NCBI GenBank assembly: GCA_026745465.1
Contig: JACYXH010000473.1
Location: 7,131,191-7,195,190 of the forward strand
DNA: 64,000 nt
Direction: 5' to 3'
DNA from: Lota lota
Taxonomy: Eukaryota > Chordata > Actinopteri > Gadiformes > Lotidae
Part shown: positions 1 through 14,258 of the stretch, piece by piece
How the letters are laid out: the number at the start of each line of letters is the position of its first letter
Position numbering within the stretch: the stretch's first letter is position 1
Program-made: the position numbers and the translations under genes
Notes under the pieces: model-generated
Databases searched by the model: none
Told to the model about the DNA's origin: nothing
The model's input: only the letters and a program-made list of their open reading frames with translations

Positions 1-2111
1 AGCCCAGAAACTTTGGTCAAACACTCTCAATCCCTTTGACTATCCTGCCTCCACTTCTACAACCACTACTGTGCTGCATCTTCCCGGGCATAAATATTAT
101 ATGGTAGCATGTGGTTACATGTGTTGGTACCTGTTTGTATCCAAACAGATCAGCTCAGCCAGTACATAACAGACCTGGTGGTCTGATATGCTGCCGTTGA
201 TCAATCATTCAAGCAAACTCTGCTGTCTACCATACTGAAGTTGATGAATGATGGATGTACCGGGACCAGCCCCCTACTGTGAGGCATCACTCATGGTCGG
301 GATGATGTCACACACACAAATAGACTGAACAGGTGTCTGGACATCTGGTTCACATCTGCAGTCTATTGCTTCATTGTGTGTCAATTCCTTGTAAAGCAAT
401 TAGAGTTATGAAATAAAGATGAGACACAGGTTTTACTGCTGATGCTGTCCCATGTTGTAGGTTGGTCGGGTAAACACGTCTTGGCTTTTACGAAGCGGTT
501 GACTGAAGTTTACAGCAGTTTGTCTCAGTGCTTTTTCATGTGAAATGTATGGATTTGGTGAACGCCTATAGCTAGCTAGATAGATAGATAGCTCACATGC
601 TAGAACCCAACAGTAATATTACAAATAATAAAGAAAGTGACAATAGAATAAAACAAACATAAAGTGTTAAATGTGCAATTATACAGTGACATGAAAATAA
701 TTAAATTGTGTTATGGTTACTTAAATGTACAGTGGGAGGACAGCTCGTTGGCATCCCCCAGTCTGACTCTGATCGTCCCGGTCCATTTGGAGAGGACCCA
801 AGGGAGTTGTGGTTTTTTAAACTCCTTAACCAACGTAAACATACTGTAACTTAGGCTGATGAAGCCTTGGTTTGACCATGTCTCGGATCAGAAACGCTGT
901 AGCAAGTTTCAAACACTGCAATGTCTCCCCATAATGACAAATAATTTCACAAAACATTTGTGTGGATTCAGTACCCAGTACACTCTCCCCCCCTGATGCC
1001 ATAGCACGGATGTGAACGGGTTCAGTGCATGGATGGCCGCGACCACAACAGTGCAGGCACCAGCATTATGTACACTAACGAGGCCTCCGTGTACAGACGA
1101 GGGGTTAGATGCGAGCGAGCGAGATGAAGGAAGCACTGTGCATCCGCAGCGATCACCCTTCCATCTCCCCCGACAACTCTGACCTACTATCACAATGTGC
1201 TGATGTGGTGAATAGATAAGTGAATAATGAGTGATGCAGTGAATACATAAGAGAGGGAGAGGAGAAAGAGAGAGGGGCTGAGAGAGATACAAAGTGAGAG
1301 AAGCAGAGAACAAGAGAGAGAAATGGTGAGAGAGAGAAAGCCAGAGAGAGTGAAACACAGAGAGAGAATGAAATACAAACAGCAACAGAGGTAGAGACAG
1401 AAGCACAAGCGAACATCAAGACATTTTAAAAGGTTGCTTTCTACTACAAATTCAACGGGGACTTCCATAGTCGTGTTTCCTCCCAGGACACTGACTGCTA
1501 CACCCCAAGGGCTCAGCAAGACATGCGTGTCTTAGCAAGCCTAAACTCTGCATTACACCACACACTTCCTCCCACACACTACTCAGTTGTCATCTTCCCC
1601 TCTCTCCCTCTATTCTCTCTATTCCCCACATCTCTCCCTCACTGTCATGCCTCCCCATGATTCACAGTGAGGAGCAGCCCAGACCAGACGCCCCCCCCCC
1701 CCCCCCCCCTGCATGTTAACAGCAGGTGGAGACACAGGCAGGCAGGCAGACGGTTCCAGGAAATATGCGTCTCTGGTCCCGGGGTCGTCCTCCCTGCTTC
1801 ATCACTTCCTCATCTTTCTCTGCATTATTTCTCTCTGATAAACGGCAGCATCTCCATTTCCAATCCCCTTCAGCGAGTGGGTGAATCACAGAGGAGCTGT
1901 GCGGTCCATGGGGGGTCGGAGGGTGGGGGGTGGAGCACAAGTCACCATCTGCGTCTCTTTGTCTTAGTGCTCTTCTTTCTCTGCAAGGAGCCATGCATCT
2001 GTGCAAATGAGGAACTCGCTTTAAAACTGGCGGCTGAATATTGTGCATTGACAAAAACGAACAAAAAACACATTCTGCAAACACTATCAGCGCTGTTGCC
2101 ACCGTCACACG

Positions 2112-2370
2112 GTGGTTAGCATTGCGGCATCATAGCAATGGGTAGCATTAATGCTTTATAGCAATGGTAAGCATTGAAGCTTCATATCAATGACTAAAGA
2201 TGTGGTTGCCGTTGATGCTTCATATAAATTGTTAGCGGTGGTTGGCATGTATGCTTTATAGCAATAGTTAGCATGAACACTTCATACCAATGGCTAGCAG
2301 TGGTTGGTTACCATTGATGCTTTAGCATCAGCAAGTATGCTTCAAAGCAATGGCTAGCAGTGGTAACCAT
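2112..2370. repeat. Degenerate ~35-bp tandem repeat
   Basis: Recurring GGTTAGCATTGATGCTTCAT and AGCAATGG words at about 35-bp spacing with much divergence, giving seven or so poor copies. Confidence 0.55.
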
Positions 2371-3110
2371 TTATGGTACATAGTACAACATCACTGGGTC
2401 CAGACCACACTGACTAGAACCATTGTGCACAGCTTCCTGTGTTCATGCAGGCTCCCTGCAGGTGCTACCATTTTCTAGCATGTTTTCCCATATTAATCTG
2501 TATATATAACCCAATACTGTGTTATGTATATCAAGTTACTACTCCTTCCATTGCCCTTGGCCAATTCTATCTGAAACCTACAAGAAGCTTTTAAATGAAG
2601 GACAATGTAATGTAATTATTTACTGCATCCTGACATTAAATGGTTGAAGAAACAGAGGGGGAAAGATAAATAACAGACAGAGCAACGGTTATACGCCCTT
2701 ATAGCGAGCTATAAGGGGGCTGGATAGTGTACTGGGCCACAGCAGTGTACATGGTTACATAAGGCCACTGATTTGGAACAGAGAAAGGACAAGTGTGGAC
2801 AGTGATGCAGTAGTACATTAGAATATAACCCATCATTAACACACACACCAAACATTACACAGATTAACCCATTGCTCACACACATACAAACACACACACA
2901 CACACACACACACATACCCACACACACACATAAGCACACACACTCCAAAGATTACACAGGACAACCACTGGCTTAAACACACACTCCAAACTAATAAACC
3001 CGTACAAAAAAACACACATTTTAACATTCGCCTGCATGCATACATTCATGCATATGTATACACACACAAAAACGTTATCTGTCATAGCTTATCTCTTGTA
3101 ATTCTCCTCC

Positions 3111-3112
<2 letters not shown>

Positions 3113-3161
<49 letters not shown>
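3113..3161. repeat. (AC)24 microsatellite
   Basis: Pure AC run; further imperfect AC stretches lie at 2840-2942. Confidence 0.95.
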
Positions 3162-3163
<2 letters not shown>

Positions 3164-4089
3164 GTGTAAACACTGTGTTGGACTGCCAACCTAATTAGAA
3201 CAACTCCCTGGCACAGTTTTACCCTGCCATTACTTGTCTCTATTCCTTCCTATCCCCTCGGTCCCCAGAGGAAGAAGAGGGTACTGAAAGGGTTGGAGAG
3301 AGAGGAAGAGAGGATGAAAAGAACCGAAGACAATCTAAAAACCTATAAGCCCAGACCAGCCTGATGAATTCTTCATTTTGTTTTACAAAGAAATCTGTAG
3401 TTTTCTTTTCCCTTAATAATATTGTTCCCAAATGGTGGAGGACTTATACAATAGATACAGACATGTAGCTAGTGTCTGTCTTGCATTATGCATCAGTGTC
3501 TGTGTTCTATATTTCAGTTTGTTGTTTTCCACGTGTGTGATCGAGTCACATGTGAGTCTTGAGTGTGTGCGTGAGTGAGTGAGTGCGTGAGTGAGCGTGC
3601 GTGCCTGTTTGTTTACGAGTATGTGCATTTTAGTGTGTCATCCGTCAACATAAATCCTACTCTACTCAACTCAAAGCAAACCCCCCAAAACAAACCAACT
3701 GCCATTGGGCAGTGTGTACTAAACACATAACACTCACTGTTGGTTCACCTCATTTGCCTCCTTTTGCCCCTCCGTGGATACGCATACACCAGACTGTTTT
3801 ACACACAACCAGCATCTACCATCACTGTAGCTATAGTGAGTGATGGGTACAATATTGCAGAACAGAGGGTCGCATACAGCCAACTCTGGAAGAGAATCAA
3901 ACCATATGTGGTCAAGCCAACTCGACCACATATATTTAACTTTACAGGTCAGGCTATGGTGTAATGTTATTTGAACATTACATTATAACTTATATACTCA
4001 TCATTTAAAATGCAGAGAAATGCGGAGAAATGCCTTACAACCATGCTTATTCATTACCCGACATCACCAGACCAAATGCGTATTAGTTT

Positions 4090-4285
4090 AGAACCTCTGT
4101 TCATTTTCAATGTCCGAGGGCCGTTATCAACGGGGGCAAGACCAAAATGCCTCTGGACGCAATTGGAAATAGAGCTACAACGAATCATAGCAACGAAACA
4201 TGTGACACATCAGCGGCAGCCATATTGGTTGTTTATGAAAATGTCTCAACGGTGCTCCCATACGGCGCTTTTCTGTACAGTCATC
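4090..4285. repeat. Possible dispersed fish repeat
   Basis: TCAATGTCCGAGGGCCGTTA and GCAGCCATATTGGTTG resemble a fish-wide repeat from memory. I cannot define ends or class. Confidence 0.25.
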
Positions 4286-5219
4286 GTAAATTATTTACTT
4301 TCCCTTTGTATCATTAATGAATGAAAATGAAAATGAAAACACTCATGATTCTGAATGAGCAATCAGTTTGTTGAGAAATCAAGGGAACTTTGGGTGTTCC
4401 TAGAACCATGTTTGGTCCGTTATGAGTTGACGGGGTGTGGACTCAATCTCTATCTCAGGACAATTGGTCCGTATAAACAGAAAACTCATACCGTTGTTCT
4501 ACACACAGTTTGAACATCTCAGATTATCTGTGTGTACACAGTTATCCAACTTTCTCGCTGAGCATTCATTTGCGCAGACACCTACGCATGGAGTCAAAAT
4601 TGTACTTACAAAAGTCTACTGCTATATTCTTGTCGCTTAACAATCAGCAAAACAAACAGTAAAGCTACAGTGTGTCCCGCGTACACACATTGTGTGCGGC
4701 ACATGCTGAAGTTCATAAAATCAACTATCAATTCTCAGTGAAGTTAACTATTATCTGGGCTCAGTTCGATCTCGGCCGCAGCTCAGTTACTCTGTTCCCA
4801 ACTCCGAGATGTAATTCAGGCCCGCTTCACTCCTCAGACTTTAAAACCGCTGTGGCCATACCTCCCCCGAAATCTAGATTATAGCCTCTGGTTGTCTGAG
4901 TCTATCGCTCTCGCGAGAGATGGAGTTAGATGGCTAACTCCATCGCTCATTCGCTCTCTCCCTCTCTCTCGCTGTCTCTTTCTCTCTCGTGCCCTCTCTC
5001 TCCATCTCTGATTCAACGTCTAGTCTTTCCCCCAGTTCCCTCGCGCCTGCCTTCCTGTCGTTCTTTCATTCCCTCATCACCCTTCTCCTCCTCAGGATTC
5101 ATATCTCTCCATCTCGGCCCCTCTCGTTCTCTCTCTTTTGATCATGCCGCAGATTTCCCCGTCTGCATCCATCACCACTCTTTCTAGATCCTTCCTTTTT
5201 CTACACACGCCCTTCCCTC

Positions 5220-5262
5220 CTGCCTCCTCCTCCTCCTCCTCCTCCTCCTCCTCCTCTCCGCC
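5220..5262. repeat. (CCT)n microsatellite
   Basis: About 12 CCT units. Confidence 0.9.
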
Positions 5263-5486
5263 TCCTCTCCCCTGGTCGTGACCATGACTCATAGTGTGTG
5301 GCTGGACCCATGTAGCTTGAAGCCATCTGTGACCTGACACCTGGTGTATTATGGGATGTAATGAAGACAGGGATAATACAGAGAGGAACCAGGTAATGCA
5401 CACCTTAAAGCTGAACAGATAATGAGCCTGCCTTAGAGGGATGGGGGTGGGGCCCTGCCAAACACACCTGTTAAGACAAGTGGACC

Positions 5487-5736
<250 letters not shown>

Positions 5737-6942
5737 AGAGACAGAATGAGAATCTGCACAGAATTCGAAATTGATCGCTCTTCTGCTATCCTCAGTACAA
5801 ATTGTTACTATAGTGATGCCACCGTACCGAAATTAAAAAGCTGGGTGCATGGCCATATGCATTGTTTCGTGTTTAAAAATGAACGACTTCTCCTGTGTGC
5901 TCCTATAAAAATAAAATGGCTAAATCTCGGATACTACACATCTTCAGCAGAACAAAACCCGACATCTATTCCCTGGAGGTCCACATCCAATTGCTTTTTT
6001 TATGTCCAAGCCCGTAATAACGATAAAAAAATTAAGACCACATCCGCCATACAGCCCATAATAATAAAAAACCCTGCTGGTTCCTACAGAGATGAAGCCG
6101 TGACCTTGTCTTGACCCTAGCCTTTTATCTGCTGATTAAAAGCCGCCATTGGAAGCAATTAATCCCAAGACTGGCTTCAAAGAGGAGGCAACCCTGTCTT
6201 GCTGGGGGCCCCCTCTGTTACAACCCTGCTGTTTACATGCAGGGAAGATAGCATTTACAAGCCTTTGATTGGACTAATTAACACACTTGTTTCTCGGTGG
6301 CAGAGACGGTGAGGCGGGCACAGAAGCCCACAGAGACGAGCGCTGCTTCCACCAGACACATAGCGTACAGGAGGCTCCTGGGGACAAATGCCAACGTTTT
6401 CCTTTGGAATAAAAACAGTGCTTGGTAAATAATAGAGCGACACTTTGGCTTTGTTGTGGATCATTGAGATCCGTTCATTCCGATAATAACCCCGGACATT
6501 ATTTCCTTGGGATGCGGAAATTTGTTCTCTTTAGTCATCAGCTTTATTGGCCAAGTGTCTAAACCTACAGGGGATTTGACTCTGTTTTTTTATTCACTCT
6601 CAATGTACTCACAGAGAATATACATACAGCTAAAACCAGGATAAATGTAAACATGCACATTTAACAGCTAAACAGCCGCAAAGAAGCCGTTTTTCAAATC
6701 ACACAAATTGGACGGAGGTTTTAGTCAAAGTCAAAGACGGTATTTCATCACTCCCCAAAAAACGCAATATTCATGAGCTTCAATGTGAGATGATTAACGT
6801 TTGTCTGATGGTGACGGTATGGGAGCCCGTTTGAGCGGAGCGCACTCACGCAGGCCAGAGGAAAGTCATTAAAGCAGCACAAAGGGCTAATCGCATATGC
6901 TGTGGGTTGATTTACATGCAATTCAAGTTTCATGGCAAGTCG

Positions 6943-7320
6943 AAGAGAAGAGGGACAGGGAGGGAGGGGAGGAGAGGTTAGGAGGGGAGAGGAAAGAAAA
7001 GAGGATGAGAGAGGAGTAGAACAGAAAAGAGGGAGGAGAGAGACGACATATGGGTGAGAGGAGTGAAGGGATGGAGAAGAGAAGAGGGCGTGTGGAGGAG
7101 GGGAGAGGAGAGGTAAGGACAAAAAGGGGGTATGAAGAGAATTAAACAGAGAGGAGAGAGAAAGGGGGTAGAGAACAGAAGAAAGAGAGAGTCTAGAGGA
7201 GAGAGGTGAGGACAAGGGAGGAAAGGAGAGCAGTGATCAGGAGAGGAGAGGAAGAAAGGAGAGGGTAAAAGGGAAAGAGAGGTGTAGGGTTGTAGAGGAG
7301 AGGAGAGGCGAGTGCAAGGG
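6943..7320. repeat. Long polypurine tract
   Basis: Nearly 380 bases of G/A on the + strand (AGGGAGG, GAGAGGA words) with only scattered pyrimidines. It is followed at 7397-7466 by a (GA)n run. Confidence 0.85.
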
Positions 7321-7396
7321 AAGACATGAAACAGTGCATCCATCTCTCTGGCAAGTGCCTGCTGTTTTCAGTTCATAGAGGACACATCCTACATAT

Positions 7397-7468
<72 letters not shown>

Positions 7469-7913
7469 TGCATTTTATGAACTGTCTACATGTGAACACA
7501 GATCTGAACACGTGAAACCCTTTGCATTCGATAATAGCATTCATTTATTTAGGAAATGTCTTTTAAAAAGATGACAGTTATTTGAAAACACATTATAATA
7601 ATGGGATCGTGAATACACTGCTATGCTTCTTGTTCGGCTTCTGCGACATGCCATTAGTATTCCTTCCGCCATTCATTCCATTATGCACTCATGTGTTTTA
7701 ATCCACTCCCTGTTTGTTTACAGCTGTTGCTGTCGGCAGAAAACATTGGCCCCTCGCCGGGCCTTTGTCGGCTGTTGTGGTTGTGGTTACGTAACGTCAC
7801 GGTTGGAGGATCGGTGATTGTAGCTGCCAGGGCGACGCTGTTGTCCTCCAACGGCACTGTGTTCACCAAGAAGCTAATGTGTTGTAACACTAACAAAATT
7901 ATTCACCTAGCCC

Positions 7914-7914
<1 letters not shown>

Positions 7915-8005
<91 letters not shown>
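7915..8005. repeat. (GT)45 microsatellite
   Basis: Pure GT run, facing a complementary (CA)29 run at 8192-8250. Confidence 0.95.
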
Positions 8006-8006
<1 letters not shown>

Positions 8007-8191
8007 TCCACCCAGGCTGGGTGGAAAGTAGGGAAAGTACAAAATTACATTACTAATTTGATAAAAGATGGAGGGAGGGGCTTGGAATAAACCGATAGAG
8101 AGAGAGAGAGAGTAGGGGTGGAGGTAGGAGAGAGGATGGTGTGCAGTAATAATGAAAGCAATAAAACCTAGTCTAGATCATGTTCCTTAAA

Positions 8192-8250
<59 letters not shown>
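8192..8250. repeat. (CA)29 microsatellite
   Basis: Pure CA run, about 190 bp after the (GT)45 run. Confidence 0.95.
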
Positions 8251-8251
<1 letters not shown>

Positions 8252-8684
8252 CAATATAAAGTTATAAAGAAAAAGTAAAGAAAATGGGTCTTTGTTTGTG
8301 TGTTGTTATGTGTGCATGTGTGTGTGTGTACGTGACCGTCCCTGCGTGTGTTTGTGTGTGCAAACTCTGTATTCTCCACTGAGCTGCCAGCATTATAGTG
8401 AGTCATGACATACCATCACCCACATCATCACACTATACATCTCCAGGGACTGGACAGCTGTATCTCGAGTGTGTGTGCGTGCGTGCGTATGTGCATGGTG
8501 TGTGTGTGTGTGTATGTTGCACAATAAATACCTATTCTGCAAAGAAAAATGGTATAAGGGCACACTTTCACTACATACCTTTATGTGTCTCAAGTGTTTT
8601 TTCTTGTATATTCATTGACTGTGTACACAGTGGGCTCAGCAGAACTTGGACAGTGTATGCTATAGATGCGACTTCTAGACATAC

Positions 8685-8725
<41 letters not shown>

Positions 8726-8840
8726 TTGACATCCATTCTGTGTGATTGCATGATCTCTAGTTTGTTTGTCTCTCTTCCTGACAAATGCTGTAGTTTGCGG
8801 TGTAGAAACTTGCAAAAACACCCTTGCTCGCTTGCACCCA

Positions 8841-8920
8841 CCATTCTTTTTTACACACAATAACTCACCAACATAGCCTTGTCACAAGGCTATGTGGTGT
8901 GTTATTGTGTAAAAATGAAT
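8841..8920. repeat. Imperfect ~78-bp hairpin
   Basis: Arms TTACACACAATAACTCACC and GGTGTGTTATTGTGTAA, with ACATAGCCTTG/CAAGGCTATGT at the tip and a 2-base loop. A few 1-3-base indels. It could be a small foldback element. Confidence 0.7.
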
Positions 8921-9805
8921 GACTACCCAGAATAACCACATTTCTCATGACTACTTTCTAATCATCCTATCAACTAAATACAAATGAAAGGCACTTTCTC
9001 TTTTCTACATTTACAACATCAAACATAAATTAATTAATTACAATCACATACTTTAACAGTCAAAACTCACCTGTAATAAATAATATATAATTGAAAGATA
9101 ATATGGCATGGCAATGCGGCCATGTTTGTAGGGTCTGACTGATCTCAAACCCACAAAACGGTATATGGTGTCTGATGTTAGCTTGAATGTGTGGTCTAAA
9201 TAAAGTATAAAATAAATTCATTTACATCACCAGAGGAACCGAAATGATCAGTGATGCCAATAGTCACGGTGTTCACACTTAACTGATCTTTGACATGTGT
9301 GATTATTGCAATGAATGACATTTAGAACTTGCTTGGGGACCAGGGAGTAAATAGTGAACACAGAATACGGCTACATACACACCGCAACTGCCCTTGCGGT
9401 GTTTAAGAGTAGCTTTCATGCCGTAGCGCTTAGGCCATAGCGCTGTCAGCACGCCCATGCGAGTTACAATCGTGTAGCGGCTCGTCACACAACGGCTGTC
9501 CAGAATCAGCTTCACATATCCGCACACTAAAGACTCTTTCAACTCGTTTGAGATTTGCTTTTCTTTCGCATCTTTTGACTCTTGTTCTGCCCCAGACTGT
9601 TGCGGAACGTTCGTTCTGTTTCACGCTCCTTCATGTTTGTTTCTGTATTTGTCGCGCACGTGTAGTGAACGTAAAGCGGGGCATACATAAAGGAATGTAA
9701 CGATAGAGGGAAATATTGATTGATAGACATTTTCTCTCGTCCCCCGATATGTATCGTCATATCGCACTGCCCTATGTGGTTGTACTCCAACTCCCACTGT
9801 GCCTA

Positions 9806-10001
<196 letters not shown>

Positions 10002-10199
10002 ACACCACCCCTCCACACACACATTCGTACAAACACGGCAGAGTTTCAAACAGGGAAGTCTATGTCTTTTACGGTTAGACACATCAAACACACAAAGATA
10101 ACCATATACTTGTTTAAGTTTAAACAAACCACTCTTGCTTATAAATATTTCCCCTGAGTGCCACCCAGTTAGGCCTACTTTTCAAATCCAATGTCTAAT

Positions 10200-10200
10200 G

Positions 10201-10266
<66 letters not shown>

Positions 10267-10310
10267 ATATTAATTATATATAATAATATATATAATATAT
10301 ATATATATCA
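10200..10310. repeat. (TA)n AT-rich microsatellite
   Basis: TA repeats with few interruptions, directly preceding the 62-bp palindrome. Confidence 0.9.
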
Positions 10311-10314
10311 TATA

Positions 10315-10376
10315 TATTGGCTATATAAACAATAGGCCTATATATATATATAGGCCTATTGTTTATATAGCCAATA
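10315..10376. repeat. Perfect 62-bp palindrome
   Basis: Every base from TATTGGCTATATAAACAATA through its mirror pairs across the centre at 10345/10346 with no spacer. It follows a long (TA)n run at 10200-10310. Confidence 0.95.
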
Positions 10377-10726
10377 CACTATACGCACACAAAAATAATT
10401 AACCATATCGATCCATTTGGCTAGGCTTTATATGGATAGTTATATCTATCCAGCAACAAAAAAATTAGAAAAGAAATAACTGCCAGAAACACAAATTCGA
10501 CTCACGAGAGTTTCTCTGGCTTCCGTCCGTTGAACCTCCAGAAGACATCCCGGCAGCAGACTATTCGACCCGGTCCAGCCGTCAAGAAAAAACGCTACGA
10601 AGTACAACACGACTCACACGACAACACACTAACTACATCAGCCCACCACGCATCCTCACACTTCCTTTCAAGTCGGCACACATGCTCACACCTCTTTCAC
10701 CCATATAGACAGACGACAACAATCGC

Positions 10727-10728
<2 letters not shown>

Positions 10729-10778
<50 letters not shown>
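10729..10778. repeat. (AC)24 microsatellite
   Basis: Pure AC run. Confidence 0.9.
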
Positions 10779-10780
<2 letters not shown>

Positions 10781-10999
10781 TAAGCCACGCACGCCGTCGC
10801 CTACTTAAACACGTAGGAGCGTTAGCTTTGCAATGCGGAGTTAGCCTTTGATGCTGGAAGGAATTAGGTGGTTTCCCGCGTGTTGTTGTTGCCGCTCGAG
10901 TCTCCGCCGGTAAGAAGCCAGAGACAATGTGCAGGAAGAGAGCGCGAGGGAAGTGGGGGGCTCGGGGAGAGGAGCTCGTACGACTGGCAGCAGCTGATC

Positions 11000-11050
11000 G
11001 AGTCGGGGTGTGTGCATGCGTCTGCGTGTGTGGTGGAGGGGTTATGACTG

Positions 11051-11097
<47 letters not shown>

Positions 11098-11152
11098 AGG
11101 GGGGGGCGGTGAAAAATGACTGGTGTGAGATGAATGATGGTGATTGAGGGAG
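11000..11152. repeat. Repeat copy B: block Y, (GA)n, block X
   Basis: Block Y (11000-11060) is identical over about 59 bp to copy A. A GA run follows, then block X (11097-11152) with one or two differences. The order is a circular permutation of copy A. Confidence 0.85.
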
Positions 11153-11429
11153 CACGTGTCTCGGGGGACCAAAAGGCGGAGGATAAAAGAAAGAGGAGGC
11201 AGAGGAAGAGGAGAATAAAATGTTCCTGTCATCCTGTAATGTTATGAAAGTCTGAGCTAATGTATTGTCACATTTATTATGGTCTGACATCTGCGGCAAT
11301 TCAAGTCTGCAAATTGTGTTTGTGGGTGCATTATTTGTTTCTTTATTTCTTTATTACGTAACATAAATTTATCAGCACTTCAGTGTAGGTTCTACGTCTT
11401 TTGTATGCACATGCATGTGCAAACGAGCA

Positions 11430-11432
11430 CAC

Positions 11433-11504
<72 letters not shown>

Positions 11505-11720
11505 CACCCAACCAGCACTGCTTCTCTCTGGGGAGTCTTTAATGATGATGAAACACATACACACACACCTGACCATCGCTGTCTCTGGTGCCTGCAGGCT
11601 GTAAATGCCCTCGACGCCCCCCCCCCCCCCCCCCCCCCCCCCTCCAACACACCCCACTCAAACACACACACACACATCCGCACACACACGCATCCATCCA
11701 CCCTCCCTCCCCCCAACACA
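11430..11720. repeat. (AC)n, C26 and further (AC)n cluster
   Basis: AC run 11438-11501, poly-C 11617-11642, then AC-rich sequence to about 11740. Confidence 0.9.
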
Positions 11721-13769
11721 CACACACACACACACACACACAGTGTCCACTCTTGTTTTTGACACCACAACACTGAGCGTGACGCATGGCTAGGGAACAT
11801 AGCTACACATTATCAATAGCATTTGGAATCAGCTGCCGACCAGTCAGTGGGGATACCTAGGTGGATATCTACCTGGACAAGTTATGGCTGATGACCACAG
11901 ATAGAGATATGGTAGGGCTCTACAGGACAATGGCTGGGTTTAAGGATGAACCCACAGGTGGGGACGTCACATGATATCAGAAACAAAATGATTATTAATT
12001 GCGCTGCGTCAAAACCAATGAAAACCCATTTCCAACTGTTGCGCTTTCCCATTGATGCGACCCTCCTCATTGTGGATAAAATAGAAGACATTCACATTTG
12101 GTGAATTCTTCCAGGTAAAAATCTAGGCTAATTAAAGAAAAAAAATTAAGTGAGTATGGCCTTTCTGTCATAAAAACCAGTCATGGTTGCAAAATGGGAA
12201 AAGCTAATAAAATAGGATTATCATCACTATAATACGACTTTGTGGCATGTGACAGGACAAAAGGACCATGCTAGTGTTGCATATAAGTGGTCATCACCCA
12301 TCATTGCTTTGCATTGTAATCTCTTCAGACGCAGTACAGAAGGTGAGACAGCGGCTCGCTTCCAAAGCCCTGACCAACGTTGGCCATTGACTATCGATAG
12401 CGCCTGGGAGCAACCACTCATGCTAATGCTAGCCAGCCGGTGCTCATCATCATCCGCATCCCCCCATAGCCAGACAGGAAATTAATGGCTAATTAGCCAT
12501 GGGACCCCCGGCCGGTTTCTTGGACCATGACGCGGGCTACCACTAGTCCTGCTAGCTTCGCGAGCAGAACACATTTGGATGAATTGAGATTCATCGCATT
12601 CTTTCGTTCGAGCGCATCGTGCTGAGTGGCGCTTTAGGTGTGCAATTAGACAGCAATGATCGCACTAGCTCTGGTGGGAATGTGTAAACGGATGCTGAAT
12701 CATTGTGGTAGATGCATCAGAGGTTTACTACTACAATGTGCATATAATGATATGAATCACCTCTGCTGTGTCTGACAGTTATCAGGGAGGAGTGGAGTTA
12801 ATTTCCCTAGAGACCCCCCTCCCTCCTATTCATAATTGCTCATTTGCTAGCAGGAGACAGAGAACTATTCAAGAACATTTGGGAACATTAACTGTGCCAC
12901 GTAAGGGCATAGGTTTGGACCCTTGGCAAATAAGGATTGATGAGGTCATACATTTAGTATAACTAGTCGCGCAGAAAAAGGGTATGTTTATTGATTTTTT
13001 TGGCTTAATTGTGAGAAATTAGGCCTTTGAATGATCACACTCATGGATTCAGTTGTTGACAGACTCTGGTTTAGGATTTCATATATACGTATATACCAAC
13101 AGGCTTATTCCACTTGCCGGATGCAACACGTATCCGAATATATTGCAAATTATGTGGAAGTACTCCAATTCATTCTGTTAAGCCCAAAGCACACGGCCGT
13201 GTCGGGACAGATGCAAAATAACTGGTTACACAATATGATTCTATTTATTTTATGGGTACATTTGGCTACAAATATGAACCGAAATTCACTCTCTGTGTGC
13301 TTCGGCCTTTAGAAGACTAATGGTAGCCAAAGCTAAATGTCAAATGTGAAAAGAAATAAAAGGAGAAACAAGTGAAGGAATCCAAAAGCCCTCTTAGAGT
13401 ACTATTGGATTGGAAATGGATTATTGACGCTTGTGAGAGTGGAAGTCAGAGAGCGGGGTTTTCATTTGGCTAAAGCAACACCGCACTAAACCATTCTGCC
13501 CCTCCCATCTCTTTTCCCTTCTCTTTCTTTTTCTCTCCCTCCCGTAAAAACCCATTTTGAATGTTTTATCATTATTATTCCATTTTGACATTTTCTGATT
13601 TAAACTGCTTTTAAAAATCTCTGATTAGTCCGGAGAGTGACATGTTTTTAAAGAGCAGAGTCGTAGCTAACCATCTGAATGAGGTTGTTAAGAGCAGGCC
13701 CGTCATATCTGCCCCATATGGCACATCAATTTACTGTTCACTGTTTAGCCATGAAGCGACTTGCATGGA

Positions 13770-13866
13770 AATTAGATACAGGTCATTGTAACTTGCTCAA
13801 GGATCATCTTGCTGACATAAGCGCTCAAACCCAGTACCTTTCGGCTGGGAGTGGAACACCCCATCG
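13770..13866 (-). mobile_element. tRNA-derived fish SINE, partial
   Basis: Reverse complement shows GGTACTGGGTTTGAGC and CCTTGAGCAAGTTACAATG of the same family. The hAT MITE at 13876 begins within 10 bp of its end. Confidence 0.5.
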
Positions 13867-13875
13867 GCGGTACAC

Positions 13876-14258
13876 CATTGGTTCCCAACCTTGGGGTCGG
13901 GACCCCACTTGGGGGTCCCCTGATATGCATATGGGGTCGCAGGAGATGGCTGACATAAGCTAAAGATATTTGATGATCCACTATAGCAAATCATTTATCT
14001 TTTTTAAAAGTCTCATAGACGTCCTGTATATACAAACTGACTGCGTTAAGATTCATAGCCATGAGCAAACTACTACTAATCACCTAGTGTGTAGTAGAGT
14101 GAGGAGATTACATCACCAGGACATTGATATTACCGGTAGATGTTGATTGGGTAAAGACTATTTGTGTTGAAGCAGATGCACAAAAGGTTAAAGTAGGGAT
14201 CACAAACATTTTCAGAAATAGAAATGTGGTCATGGGCTAAAAAGGTTGGGAACCACTG
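13876..14258. mobile_element. hAT (Charlie-like) MITE
   Basis: The left end CATTGGTTCCCAACCTTGG and the right end AAGGTTGGGAACCACTG are inverted copies, matching the CAGTGGTTCYCAACC termini typical of Charlie-type hAT elements. GGGGTCGGGACCCC and GGGGTCGCAGGAGATG inside are also typical. Length 383 bp with no transposase frame, so it is non-autonomous. I see no clear 8-bp target duplication. Confidence 0.75.
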
